Shown here: piece after piece, positions 37,157 to 49,500 of the stretch | Numbering within the stretch: position 1 is the stretch's first letter | Layout of the letters: each line of letters starts with the position of its first letter | Notes under the pieces: generated by a model | Told to the model about the DNA's origin: nothing | The model's input: only the letters and a program-made list of their open reading frames with translations | The model's database searches: none | Program-made: the position numbers and the translations under genes | Assembly: GCF_905475345.1 (NCBI RefSeq) | Contig: NC_066587.1 | Coordinates: forward strand, 124,001 to 188,000 | Length of the DNA: 64,000 nt | Direction of reading: 5' to 3' | Source of the DNA: Vespula vulgaris | Lineage: Eukaryota > Arthropoda > Insecta > Hymenoptera > Vespidae

Positions 37157-40100
37157 AACGAACGAATGGGAGAGAGAGAGAGAGAGAGAACGCGTCGAGC
37201 CAAGGCTCCTCGCTCGACGCATGAAAACCTGTATTCCCCGGAACGTCCTCCCGTCGAGAACCCTCGGGAAAGGTTCGGCTCGATGCGTCGTCCGTCCGCG
37301 ACGATCCATCGCCTCGAGTGCCAACAATCCGTAGCTTCGTCTTTTCTTGCGTTGGCCGAGGACGACGCAACGAGGCGAAGCCAGCCCCGCTTCCTCGACG
37401 GAGGAGAAGAGAGAAAGAAGCGATATCGAAGGAATAAAGGGAATAAAAGGAGTTGGACGAAAGATGTTTCTTTCATCGCGCGAATCGATGCGACTGGACG
37501 GCATTGATCTCGAGACGAGACAAAGCGATCGTCGTTGATCCTTTTAGCGATTAAAACGAGTCATTTTGTAATACGTAACGATAGGTACATTTGTACACGC
37601 GTCAACGAAATATAGGACGTATTTATTTCAATACGAACCATTGAAAGGTATTCAATATCCGATCGAGTTTCCTTCTTCCCTCCGACGTCCTCGTCGATAA
37701 AGTCGATTTTTCTCCGTCTTATCGACCGAGCGAAAGAGCGAAAGCTCGCAGCCGATCGGTATCGCAGCGTCCGCGCTTGTCGACGAAGCACGGAGGAGAG
37801 TCCGTTTGCATCGTAGCGCGCTCTGAAATCGGTTCGCGGAAGCGACGGGTCCGAGAGAAGAGACGTTTCAGCTACCACGGATAAAGGCACCACGGAGATC
37901 GGAGCTCCCCTACGGAGTGTCCTAGAGATCTCTCGGCGCGCAAAAGATGTACGCGCGATGCGACGCGATTGCACCATCCGCGTAATCCTGCAAGACGTAC
38001 CGTCGCCCGCCACTCTCGGCGGTTACCCCTTCGAAGGGAATCGCGGAGGGACGAGGGAAGGACTAAGAGGAATCGGTTAGAGCGAGCAACGATCGAGATC
38101 GGGAATCTATCGGTTCGGAAGGGGACGCGCTGCGGTTCCGAGAAACGTCCGGTGCTAATTTTCAACGGTGAAAGTAGCCATGGTGAAAGTGGCACGAGGC
38201 ACGCGACGGAAAGAAGGTCGCGCGTATCTATCCTACGCGAACGTGCACGTCGCCGCGAATGCACGGTAAGGTGTTAGTAAATAGGTACGTTCGGCGATGG
38301 CATTTCTCGAACGACTCGTACTCCGAGAAGCAGAAAAGAAGAGAAAAGATCCGTTCCGATCGGAGCGATCCTCGCGAAGAAGATTCCATCCGATTACGAA
38401 ACGGATTCCCCTTCTGCGAGAGCTTCGAAGACGGAAAGTCGACGTAATTTGATCGAGAGATTCTTCGAATTCTCGAGCGAGACCACGAGATCCTAGACTC
38501 GCAGCGTCTATCGGTAATCTTGTTTTTCCTCTCTTACGCCCGGAGGACCCCGACTTTTCTTTCGCAATCCTTTCGTATTTTGTGTACTTTGCTCGACGCG
38601 ATAAAAAACGCTCAACGACTCTCTTCCTCCCGCTCGATCGCAACGTGACCTTCGTACGGGGTAATTGAGAGAGAGAGAGAGAGAGAGAGGGGCTGACGGG
38701 AGAGGGGTGAGAGACCTTGAATTCGTAAGAAAGAGACGCGTCGATAATCGTCGTTACGTCGCCGACGAATATAATCGGTAAAGGTATACAAAATAATTGC
38801 CACGCTCGACCTTTGTACGACGGATTGACGTAAATTCTTAAGAACGCGTCAAACAGGATACGACGAAGACACCGCGACTATGCGCGATCAAATACGGACG
38901 TTTTAATGGCACTCGAAAAGTAGGATCGTCGAAAGGCTTTCGCAAGAAAATCATATTCATTCGTTTTAGAGGCTCGCTTCTTCCCGAGACGTCTTTCTAT
39001 CTTGGAGATAAAAGTATTCGAGTTTGAAAATATTCTCGATAAAGAAGGGGGAAAAAAAAGAAGAGTCAACGAGAGTCGATTCGTCGTACGTAGATAAAAT
39101 TTAACATCCTTGTTATCGTAAGAATTAACACGTCGTAGGTAAATACCGCGTCGGATTCGTGCGTCGGACGAAAACGTCCGAGAGATCTTTAAAGCTCTAA
39201 ACCGACGACTCGGTGCTCTCGCTAAGCGACATCGGTCGTTACAGATCGGCGACGATCTCGCACTCGGCGCACCGATATCGACATCGCGTACGAATAAAAA
39301 TACGCAAAGTATCACGGCTCGGTACGTTTACCTTTGCACGTAGCAGGTAAACGATACGAGAGAATAATTTCGTGACGTAACCGTGACAGCCGGTCGACTC
39401 GCTTCGAACGTACTCTCGACGATTGTTCGGAAAAGTATCGAGTTTTGTAAGAAGCGATATTCGAAAAAAAAAAAGAAACGAAAAGGAAAAAGAAATATCA
39501 TGAAAAGGAGGAGAGAGATATTAGAAATATTACGTAAAGGACGATGGAGAAGCTCCGAGAAATTCGTGACGTCGTTAAAAGAAGAGATACTTGGGTCTCG
39601 CTTCGTTCGAGGGTACGAAGTTCGCGCGAATCCGAAGAGAACTTTGGCGCACGTACCTAACGTTTTATGCAAAAGTTAACACGGAAACGCAATTATCATA
39701 ATGCAGGTAATTATGCACGCATGAGACGCAAATGAATTTAATCCTACAATAAATTTATATTCGTTCTTACGTTTTGACATTGCTTCTCCTTTCGTTCGAT
39801 CGAGCGTCGAACGAATCGCGTTTAACGGAGGAACGAACGCTCGGTTGGCAATTGCGCAAACCGAGACGTGGGATCGAATAAAACTTCTACGTATATTCCA
39901 TAGAATTCTACGTAACGTTTAAAAGCGTCTCGTAGAATTTTCCAAAGGAGACACCTACGACCGATTCGCAAGGAGATGGAATTCGTCGGAAAGACGCGAG
40001 AACGGATTTAAAGGGATACGACGCCATCTTGTTTAGGTTATCCCAAAGTCGTAACGCGGGAAATTTTCGAACGACGAAGCGGTACGACGTACGACTTTCG

Positions 40101-40663
40101 TGGTTCGATAAAACGGTCAGGGCGGCGAGCGCACGAAATCTCCTTTTCGTCGACCGTCCGAAAACGAAGAAAAAAAGACTTTCGCCATCCGTTCTCCCCA
40201 ACTTGCGTAATCCGTCGAAGACGGTTACGCGAGATGGCATTCGTTTCGAGTTTCCCTCTTCTCGCGAGACGCGATGCCTCGAACGCCGCTCCGCTCGCCC
40301 GACTTTCCTTACCTCTCTCTCTCTCTCTCGCTCGCTCGCTCGCTCGGGTGACACGACGAACCAGGGACCTTACCTTTTTCTCCTTCGCGAAGGATCTACG
40401 ACCAACAAGTATTTCGGAGCATCGACCACCGAGCGCAGAAGACCGTTCTCTCTTAACCGATCGACGACGCAAATCGAGCGTCGACACGGTCTCGTAGAAA
40501 CGGGTTTTATCCAACGAATAAAATCCAACAGGACGTAGAAAAAAATGATTCGCGGCAAGAGGAACGACGGGTATACCGCAAGATGGCGCTCGCGTTCTCG
40601 ATGACCCTGATGCTCCCATCTCTCCTCCCTTTAATCTCGATCGTAAAAGAAAATGGAAGATGC

Positions 40664-40665
<2 letters not shown>

Positions 40666-40699
<34 letters not shown>
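40666..40699. repeat. (GA)17 microsatellite
   Basis: A perfect GA tract 80 bp after the CAAGATGGC motif, upstream of ELOVL-D. Confidence 0.9.
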
Positions 40700-40911
40700 C
40701 TGCGCGCAACGGACAGAGGGCGCAAAGATCGGTCGAGTCGAGTTTGGTCAGTCGAGTAACGCGTGTCGTTGGACGGACGTTTGGTCGTCCGTCGCGTGTC
40801 GCGAGAAGGACCGGGACGAGCGGGAGGAGTGGAGGAGCGGTAGGTCGCGGGAGTCGTCGAAAGGTTCGCCTCCTGCGGGACACGCGAATTCGGACTTTGT
40901 GCGAGTCGGAA

Positions 40912-40988
40912 ACGTGCGAACGTGCGAACGTGCGAACGAGCGAACGAACGAACGAACGAGCGAGCGAGCGAGCGAGCGAGCGAGCGGC
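40912..40988. repeat. (CGAA)n/(CGAG)n tetranucleotide array
   Basis: GTGCGAACGTGCGAACG gives way to CGAA units and then seven or more CGAG units. The transition from one tetramer to the next suggests point mutation followed by slippage. Confidence 0.85.
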
Positions 40989-41076
40989 CGACCGAGGAAC
41001 TCGCGTTTTCTCCCTCCCCTCTCTCTCTCTCTCTCTCTCTCTGCCTACGCGAAAGCGCGCGCGCGCGCGCAATATC

Positions 41077-41108
<32 letters not shown>

Positions 41109-42069
41109 TACTCACTCTTCGCTCTCCTGTTCCCCTCTCCGGGCGCTGCACCAGGCTAAAGAGAGAGGAGGAGGAGAAAGAAGCGAGCGAAAGAAGAGCC
41201 GAAGGAAAGTGGAGGTAGAGAAGAGCTTTAGCGAACGTTTCGGAGCTCTCGTCCGCTTCCTCAGTTTTATGATAATCGTTGTAAGGTGTGGATGTACGAT
41301 ATAAAAAGGCGGAAAAGGAGAGAGAGCGAGAGCGAGAGAGAGGGAGAGAAAAAGCATCCGATAGGCGCGCGAGACGAGAGTCGGAGGAAAAGGCCGAGGA
41401 GAGAGATATATCGAGAGAAATAAGTGACTCGATTCGATCGATCGTAGAATTTTTTCGGCGAAAGACTCGGTGGACTTTATGTGTTCGGTCAGGTGACAGG
41501 AAGGAAGCCGCGAGAGAGGTAAGGTGCCGTGTCGCTACGAGGATCGGAGGTTCCTCCGGAGGCTCTCGCAAGGCGAGAAGGAGAAAACGCGAGGCGGAGG
41601 AGGAAGAGGACGCGAGGAGAACGGGAGAGAAGAGAGAAAGAGGAAAGAACAGGTTGGTGCCGTACCGCGTCGTCTTCGCGTTCGCCTTATCGTCTCCCCG
41701 GTAGACATTTGTCCGCGCTCGCGAGAGCGCGAGGCGTGCCTGGTAGCGCGCGCCTTTTGAGGTTAGGACGCGTCGATCGATTCTCGACGTACACTCGACG
41801 CGACCAGTAACGCGAAACCAGTCCGCGTTACCCGCGAGGATCGACGCCGGACGCGCTTTTTTCCCCCGTTTCCCTTCGCTTCCCTTCCCCTCTGCCCGAC
41901 GCGAGAACTCCCATCGGAGAGCATACGAGGCGTGTCATTTGCGTGCGCGCGGCCTTGCGCGCGTCCTGTCCTGAAAATCCGAGAGAAATTTCAGAGAGAA
42001 CGATTCCAACGTCTCGTGGACGGTCGTCCATCGACCGCCGACCAACGTGACGAGCGCGCGCCCTGCGCC

Positions 42070-42110
42070 GTTCTCTCTCTCTCTCTCTCTCTCTCGCTCT
42101 CTCTCTCGCT
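42070..42110. repeat. (CT)n microsatellite with CGCT interruptions
   Basis: CT units interrupted by two G substitutions, passing into CTAT units; inside the presumed first intron of ELOVL-D. Confidence 0.85.
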
Positions 42111-43638
42111 CTATCTATCTCGCTCGCCCTACCACCCCCGTCTCGGCTAGTAGGACGAGCTCCTTTTCCATTTTCGATACTCGCGAAATTTCCACTTCGA
42201 TCCGGTATCCGTTATCCGTCTAACGGTTTCGATTATCAAAGTTATCCTAACGGTCCGCGTTGTGCCGTTTCCGTCCTCTTCCTTCCTCCGGTCTTCCGCC
42301 CGTAGAATATTTCCGCACGTCGAGACGTCGTCGCCTGCGCGAGAGTCGACCGACTCGCCAATTTCTCGTTTGAATCTCGCGCAAACGCCGTCTAACGCGC
42401 ACTCTGCCTCTCGGGATATATCACCTCGGACGTAACGTATTGTTATCTAATACGAGCGGAGAGAAAGTCGGAGTCGGGCGAGAACGGACGGGAGGGAATT
42501 TTTCTCGAGTCCGACTCGTTCGAACCAAACGAGTCGAAACTATTTGCATATCTCCGACGTCTCTCTTTTTCTCCGCTTCGAAGGATCGCGCCTTTTACCT
42601 TCGCGATCTTAATCCGTTCGTCGATCGTATCGTACGCGCGAAACCAAGCGGGATGCCTGCGTGCGTCCGCCGCGTATCGGCGAACCGGTCCTCTCTCTCC
42701 CCCTCGATTTCTTCCCCGTTTGCCGCAGACTCCGCGTCGCTTAGGCGCCGGATACGTCACGAAAGGGAAACACGCACCTTGACCGCTTCGACTCGTAAGG
42801 GGTGGAAAAGAGGAAAGAGAGACGGAGAGAAAAAATGGATCGATATGGAACGAACACCGAGCGTACTGTTCGCGCGACGCGTCATCGCGTAAATTATAAT
42901 CGAAACCGCGTAGAGACGCGAGAAATTCGATCCGTCCGCGCGAAATCGTTGGAGCGCGACGACCGAAAAGCTTCGGTTTTAACGCGTCCGTCGTCGGCGA
43001 GAAAGGTACTCTTCCGGAGAAGGTAGCGCGGGTTGGTAAGCGCCCGCAAAGACGAAGAAGAAGGGTTTTCTGGCGTCGCTCGCGCGTCACCTCGTTTTTC
43101 GTCGATCCGTCCTTTCGACCGGGTCGGTTTAGAAAGTGGTCTCCCCGCGTCGGCGGTCGCGTCGTACCGAGTCCGCGAGCTTCGAGGGAAACGCGGACGA
43201 AATCACCGTCGGATGTAGCGGAACCATTACGAAATGTAAATCTCCTGTTCCGCGTCTAAAAGGAAAGAAAGAGAATGGACGTACTTTTTACTTGGTACTT
43301 CTTTCCCCCTTTCCCTCTCTCTCGCTCTCCCTCTCGCGCGCGCTATTACCTTACGTAAGCAGCGAAATCTTATTGAACGGAGGAAAAAAGAAACGACCGG
43401 TTGCGAACGCCGTAAAGAGAACGGCGGTCGCGTATTGGTTTTGGCCGCGTCACCGCTTGCCCTTTGCCCGATGCAATCGTTCGATTTATCGATGGAATTG
43501 TCTTTCTTCCTCTCTCTCTCTCTCTCTAACGCGATTCTCGTAATCCACGATAAATTCGAAACGGATCCGAGAAATCTCGAGCGTTATCGAGATAACGCGA
43601 CGCTACCAAGTATCTCCGACGTGCCGAGTTCCGATCGA

Positions 43639-43641
<3 letters not shown>

Positions 43642-43695
<54 letters not shown>
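43642..43695. repeat. (GA)27, longest GA microsatellite in the window
   Basis: Twenty-seven perfect GA units, directly following CGAATC. It lies about 450 bp before the ELOVL-D coding exon and is flanked by CpG-rich DNA. Confidence 0.95.
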
Positions 43696-43698
<3 letters not shown>

Positions 43699-44155
43699 GG
43701 CGCGTACTTGACGTTTTTCCTCCGCTCGGCCGTCCCCGCCGTTTCGTCGTTTCCTTGCGCAACCCCTCGATCGTCTCCTCGGACGGAAAAGAGTCTTTTC
43801 CCTTCCGCGCGAATTCTCCCCGTTTCTCGGTGGTGGTTGCGCCGCAAAGGGCCAAGCACGACTCGTTCCCAGTTTCCATCGGTTCTTCCGGCCGGCCGTC
43901 CGTGCCTTTCGATCTCCTATTTCCAACTCCCCCTACTTTCGCGCGCCAGTAAGGCGAGTAACGCGTAGACGGTGACCGAACGATTACTCGCGAGGGAGCT
44001 ACCGTACGCGAAATACGAATAATTTCTAGAGGGGAAGGAAGAAACGAACTTTCGGGGTCGTCCGAGCACGTCTAGCATCCCGTAAACGAGGAATTCCTAC
44101 GTACTCGCGCCCGTTTAATCGATCGTCGTTGTTGTTATTTCAGATCTGCATCAAG

Positions 44156-46525
44156 ATGACGAACATCGTGGCGGATTTGATTCATGGCTACAGGGATCTC
44201 ATGGATAATAAGTCCGGTGAGTCGTAAACCGCGCGCTCTCGTCTTTTTTTCTCTTTCTCCTGTCCTTTCTTTTGTCTTGCTCTTATTTTGTCTCTTCTCG
44301 TTTTCGTTTTTTCCCTTTCTCTTGTCTTTTCCCCCTCTCCTTCGATCGCGCTCCACGTCGCGTGCTTTTTTCTTTTTTTTTCTTCTTCTTCTTTTTTCTT
44401 TTTTTCTTTTTTTCTCGCGCGCCGAAAGATCCGCTCCGATAGGCATTGGCAGGCGATAAGCCGGCAGAGGAATCAACGCGCGTAGCTAATGCGATTGCAA
44501 GTGTGCCGTTCGAGGGAGGCTGGATCGTTTCGAGAGAATCCTCTACCCGATCTCTCTTCTCTGCGACTTTCCTCGTCGAGGAGCAAACTTTGTTCTCCCT
44601 TCGAGAAAACTGGAGTTTGCGTTGATCGCTCGAGGATGTCTATAAGCAGCTGCGAGAAAGTGGCACGCGAACCAAAAAAGATTGCAGCGTCGAACGAGCC
44701 GATGATGCGCTACGGTCAGCATTGTTGCGATAATCGTCGTTTCGAGGCTACCTCGAACGCTTCTGAATAAACTAATACGCATACGCGGAGCACGAGTCGA
44801 GCCGTATGTAAAAGGAGAAGGAAAGCGTTCTTGCGTCCTCGCTCGTTACGTCGTATCGAAATATTTTCTTTGTTTATGTAACAGGCGCGCGACACGGGGG
44901 TTCGATCGATCGATCGATCGAAAAGAGCTTCGTAACGGTCACGCGAAGACCTACCAAATATCGATCGTACCTTCGACCGCTTTCGAAATCGATCGCGTTC
45001 GTAACGTTCGCGATAGTGCGACGAGAAAGGACAGTTTCAAAGTCGTCGAGAGAACGAGCACGCGGCTCCGTTAAATCGCACGCGCACGTTGGACTTTCCT
45101 GTAAACGATCGGAAAGGTCTCGTAGAACGCGATACCGTTTCCTCGAGAATACTTTTGCAAGCGGCCGTTTATCTTTCGTCACCGAGAAAGCGACGAAACG
45201 ACGACTCGAAATACGATGCAAATACGACGCGCGATATCCGCCGCCGTCGAATTTTATGCGATCGCCCGATATTACTCGTTATCATCGATATTTTATTCCT
45301 ATCGGGCCGTTTTAAAAGAGAGGAGACCGCGAGATAGCGAGGATCAACGTCCTCGCGCGAGTTATTTTTGTACGAGCGCATCGCTGGCTCTCGCGCGCGA
45401 GGCACGCGGTTTTCCAACGAAATTCCTCTTCCTTTTCCGTCTTTGGCCGAGCGAGGGAGAACTCGGATCTTTTCCCCTTTCACGCGCCTAAGTAAATTCT
45501 TGGACGGAAGATCTTCGAATCCGAAGTAACGCGTTCGAGGTCTCGACGCGCGGGAGCGTACTTCGCATGCTTTCAGCGCGCGCGCGCCTCCTCCCTTCGG
45601 GGTACTCTCGTACTCTCGTTCGCGCGAGTAGACGAGACGCCTCGAAAGCTTCGCGCGCTGAAAGCGCCTTCTCTCGATCGATGCTTTCCCTTAATTGGGG
45701 AGAAGGAAAAGAAAGGAAAGAAAAAAAAAAAAAACGCGGAGGAGAGAAAGGGCGCGGTTATACGTCGTTCCTAGCACCTCCGTTTCCGCGTTGTCGCCTT
45801 CGGAAAAATCGTTCTTTTTCGGGGAAGCGCGAGAACGAACGACGACGACGCCGTTGCCGGTTAGATGTGATCGAGAAGAAAGGAGAAAAAATTAGGGTCG
45901 CGACGAGACGAAAGGAGAGCACGCGGCCGCTTCGAAGCCGGGGTCGGTGCGCTCTCGGGGAAAAGCGCGGAAGGGGAGAGAGGAGAGAGGGCAATGAAAA
46001 GTTCGGAAGAGGGCTTCGATCGGGGGATTCGCGCTTTTAGCCACTTGGAAAACTCTAGGCACATCCCGGAAGCGGGGGCGCTAAAGCGAACGACGATCAT
46101 CCAGGAGGCTTAGCTCGACGATTTCTCCCTCGCTCTCGCTCTTTGTGCAATCGCCCGACACTTGGCTGCGCTTCCATGATCCGCACCGACGAGAGCCTAC
46201 CACCGGAGCAAAGTACTTTTACTCGGTGGTAGTCTCTTCTCTCGGTCCCCCGTTTAATCGATAATCCGCTCGTCGTCTGGCACGAAACTCGGAAAGATGA
46301 AGCATCCCTCTTGATTCGTGCCACTACGGCTAGCCGCGCACTTTCTTCGTGGTGCGGGACGCGCTCGGGGCGGGGAGGCGAGAGAGCAGCGCGCGCGAGG
46401 GCCAGGAAATAGGCGCGTTTATACATGTATAGGTGCGTGGACGGTGCCCATCGCGTGCGCATCCGAGGTGCCGGCGAGGTCACACGAGAGCGCAAACCTA
46501 ATTTACTGGAAAGACCGACGACGCG

Positions 46526-46562
<37 letters not shown>

Positions 46563-49500
46563 GAATTGCCGCTACCCCGTTTAGCTGCGAATTTAATTCC
46601 GCTATAACGAAGATGGCCAAGCAAAGATACTCCCTCCTGGTTCGAACGAGAAAGAAACGTTACGTGCCGACGCGAGTAATCTAATGGAACGCCGTATGTA
46701 CACAAACATACACACGCACGTGCATAATGTGCGCGCGCGTAATTTTTGAATAATTAAGTACGCGTGACTGTACGATTAACGATCGTAACGATGCATTACG
46801 TAGAGGGGACTTTACGCTTTTACCGCTAACCCGCCAAATCGACGCGAATATTGTTATCGATAAGTTATAAAATTATGCAAGGTATTTCGTGTAAATTGTT
46901 TCAACGTCGGAAGCTGATCGCTTCCAATTCCAAACGCTTTGCGACAAAAATTCGATGCGGTGGCGCAAGGGTTCGACGAGGGACACGACTGTTTTCTTTT
47001 TTTTTTTTTTTTCGAACGGAGCCTTCCTTATCTTCTTCGAGATCTTTGTGAGACGCGTTAACGGTTAATTATTTTACTCTATTACGTACCTCTGCGTACG
47101 TACTCTGTACGCAAATAGACGCGAGATAGGTTGCCGACCCGACGCGAGAGATCCGAGGCAACCCACGAGAATAATGACTTTTTCTTTGCTCCACTCTCTG
47201 CTTTTCTCTATCCGCGTTCCCTAGCCTCGGACTATCGCGATGACCATTGTTCTCCGGCTTGATTCGCGTCACGCTAATCACGGCATTGTCGTTGGAAACG
47301 AGGGTAAAACGAGCAGAGTAAGCGATTGAAAGAACGATGGGAGAGAGAAGGACGAATTGAGAGAATCTGTACGAGGCGTAATTGTAATTTCTAATTCACT
47401 CGTTGTTGATTATTTTCAGATCCTAGGGTAAACGACTGGGTGATGATGAGCAGTCCCTTCCCAACGATGGCGATATGCCTGTTTTACGCATACTTTAGTA
47501 AAGTAATAGGACCGAAGTTGATGGAAAACAAAAAACCGTTCAATCTTCGACGTCTCCTAATCGTTTACAATCTCGTACAGACCCTCTTTTCCACATGGAT
47601 CTTCTACGAGGTTTGTATATCACGTTATATCGCATTATATAGCCGTAGATAGATAGAGCTACGTTCGAGCTTTTACTCGAAGGAAACTCGAAGGAAGCGT
47701 CGATAACGGATATCACGGTCGAGCCTTAATTACGTGACCGTGCTGCGTCGTAACCTCGTAATTCGTTCGCGATTAATTAAGTTTGTGCAGAAATGCACCT
47801 TTGAATTTATCGAATCCGTTAGCGTATTTGGTGCTCCTTTAGTATTTTCGTTGCGTCGTGCATATCGATACGCTCCTACCCATTCTCCATCTATCTCCAA
47901 TCGCGGACCAGACGCGCGACCGACCCATCGACCGTCGAGGGGCGATACTTTCCAAATTGATACGGAAGAGAAGAGAAGAGAAGAGAAGAGAAGAGAAAAG
48001 GCGTACAACTTACGATCGATCTCTACGTTTCGGTCTATATTATAAACTCGTTTCGTCGTAGCAGGTCTCGTTGACGTCATTCTTGCGTTGGTCTTTGATC
48101 GAATTCAAATGAAAACCATTAACGCAACGGGGCGTTTACGATGTGGATTAAAGACATGATCGACGCAAATATCCCTATCGGATTCCTTTCCTCTCTCTCT
48201 CTCTCTCTCGACAAAGTTTCACCGTTAAATCGGATATCTCATCCAATGCCCGCGAGCGTTATTAAACGTCCGGTATAGTAGCGGGGTATAGTAGCGCGTC
48301 ACGTTGCTATTATGTACGGGAAGCCCTTATCGTCTTCCTCGAAATCCAAGAAATCTAGCTAGAGACGCCTCGCTCGACTCGAGAAAAGATTCCGGCAGCC
48401 TGGGGCTGTTTCCGATCGAACGTAACGGGGATATTAAGATCTTATCTCGGCGTTTGCCACCTACGAATCTCGTTTAACCTTAAAATACATAGGTCCAATC
48501 GAAATACGCGGATACGCGTGGTACTTTTAGATCGCGTCCGACACAACCGCCTTTGGAGTTCTTCCCGAGAATCCCATTGTTCGTTCGTCGAGGCGATAAG
48601 CATCCAGAGAGGAGAAAATTCCTCGAGATTTATCGCTGGTTAAAATGAAACTCGCTATCCTTCGATTTATGCCAGCCGGACGATCAAAATTCCATCGCGC
48701 GATATCACGTATTGCAACGCTTCCCGTTAATCTTCGACTCGATAAATCGTTTAGCAGGGGGGTGACTAATTCTCTCGACGAGAGGTTCTTCGATACGAAA
48801 TTTTCGAAAGAGAGTCTCGTCGTTTTCGATAACGGCCTTGAAACAATACTTTCTCGAGCGATTCGTCGTTACGATTGCACGGAGCAACGACGGTACGCCG
48901 AATGTTACGCGAAGCGACGACGCGATGAGATCACGCATCGTCGCGGCCTTGACACGCACCTACGTGCGTACGTACGTACTTTGATCGTGCGCGCTCGCCA
49001 GCGCGGACCTCGATAGCGTTGCTTTTGGTCGTAGTGGTAGAGAGGAGCACCGACTCTACTCGCGACTCGCCGTTTGCCCTATCGACGCTTTCAGGGTCGT
49101 TAACACGGTCAAGTTCGTGCGGAAGATCGTCTATTCCTATTTTCTTTCGCGATTTTTTCTCTCTTTCCGTTCGATTTCCCCGGCGGATCCTCCGACCGAT
49201 CGTTGCTCGATATTTATCTCGCTGCTTTCGTCCCTGTTTCAAGGCCCTAGCGAGGAGGCGTCGTTATCGAGGGCGAATCTATTTGATAAGTCGCGCGAGA
49301 TGCGGACGACGTCGTTTCTCTTACGTTTCCCACTTTGAAACCTTGCTGTTTCGTCCATCGAACCTTCGCCGCGCGACTTATATCGTGCGAAACGATCGAG
49401 ACGAGTATACACGCGTACTCTCAACGTCGCTTCGGACGTATCGAACTTATTTCGCGTTAAGATCGAAATCAACGAGGGCAACGAGGAGGAAAACAAGGTG

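Larger units (their letters stand above)
37007..41518. other. ELOVL-C 3' flank and distal upstream region of ELOVL-D
   Basis: There is no recognised gene. The 3'UTR of ELOVL-C should start here; an AT-rich patch near 37560-37640 is a plausible end. The rest is CpG-rich with GA, CT and CGAG repeats. The long open frames across 40038-41571 on both strands come from these low-complexity tracts and were rejected. Confidence 0.45.
40023..43695. promoter_or_regulatory. Candidate GAGA/Pho-type regulatory block upstream of ELOVL-D
   Basis: GCCATCTTG at 40023-40031 and its inverted form CAAGATGGC at 40579-40587 match the YY1/Pho core. Around and after them lie dense GA/CT tracts: 40666-40699, 41022-41041, 41081-41108, about 41316-41345, 42071-42110 and 43642-43695. 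In flies, GAGA-factor and Pho sites together mark Polycomb/Trithorax elements and strong promoters. A candidate leader-exon donor lies within this block at 41518. The motif positions are seen; the function is inference. Confidence 0.3.
41519..44143 (+). other. Candidate 5'UTR intron of ELOVL-D
   Basis: CGAGAGAG|GTAAGGTG at 41518/41519 is a good donor, and TTGTTATTTCAG ending at 44143 is a strong acceptor 12 nt before the ELOVL-D ATG. If paired, the leader exon ends at 41518 and the intron is 2.6 kb. The acceptor is well supported; the donor is one choice among several. Confidence 0.4.

Noticed and set aside
37076..37507. Cys/Ala and Thr/His repeats in frames downstream of ELOVL-C
   Set aside because: They come from the GTGCGT repeat and look like Cys-rich or His-rich proteins only by translation of the repeat.
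40038..41571. Two minus-strand frames of 344 and 354 codons and several plus-strand ones
   Set aside because: They run through GA, CT and CGAG arrays and consist of Arg/Ser/Glu low complexity. All frames are open together, with no domain or splice logic.
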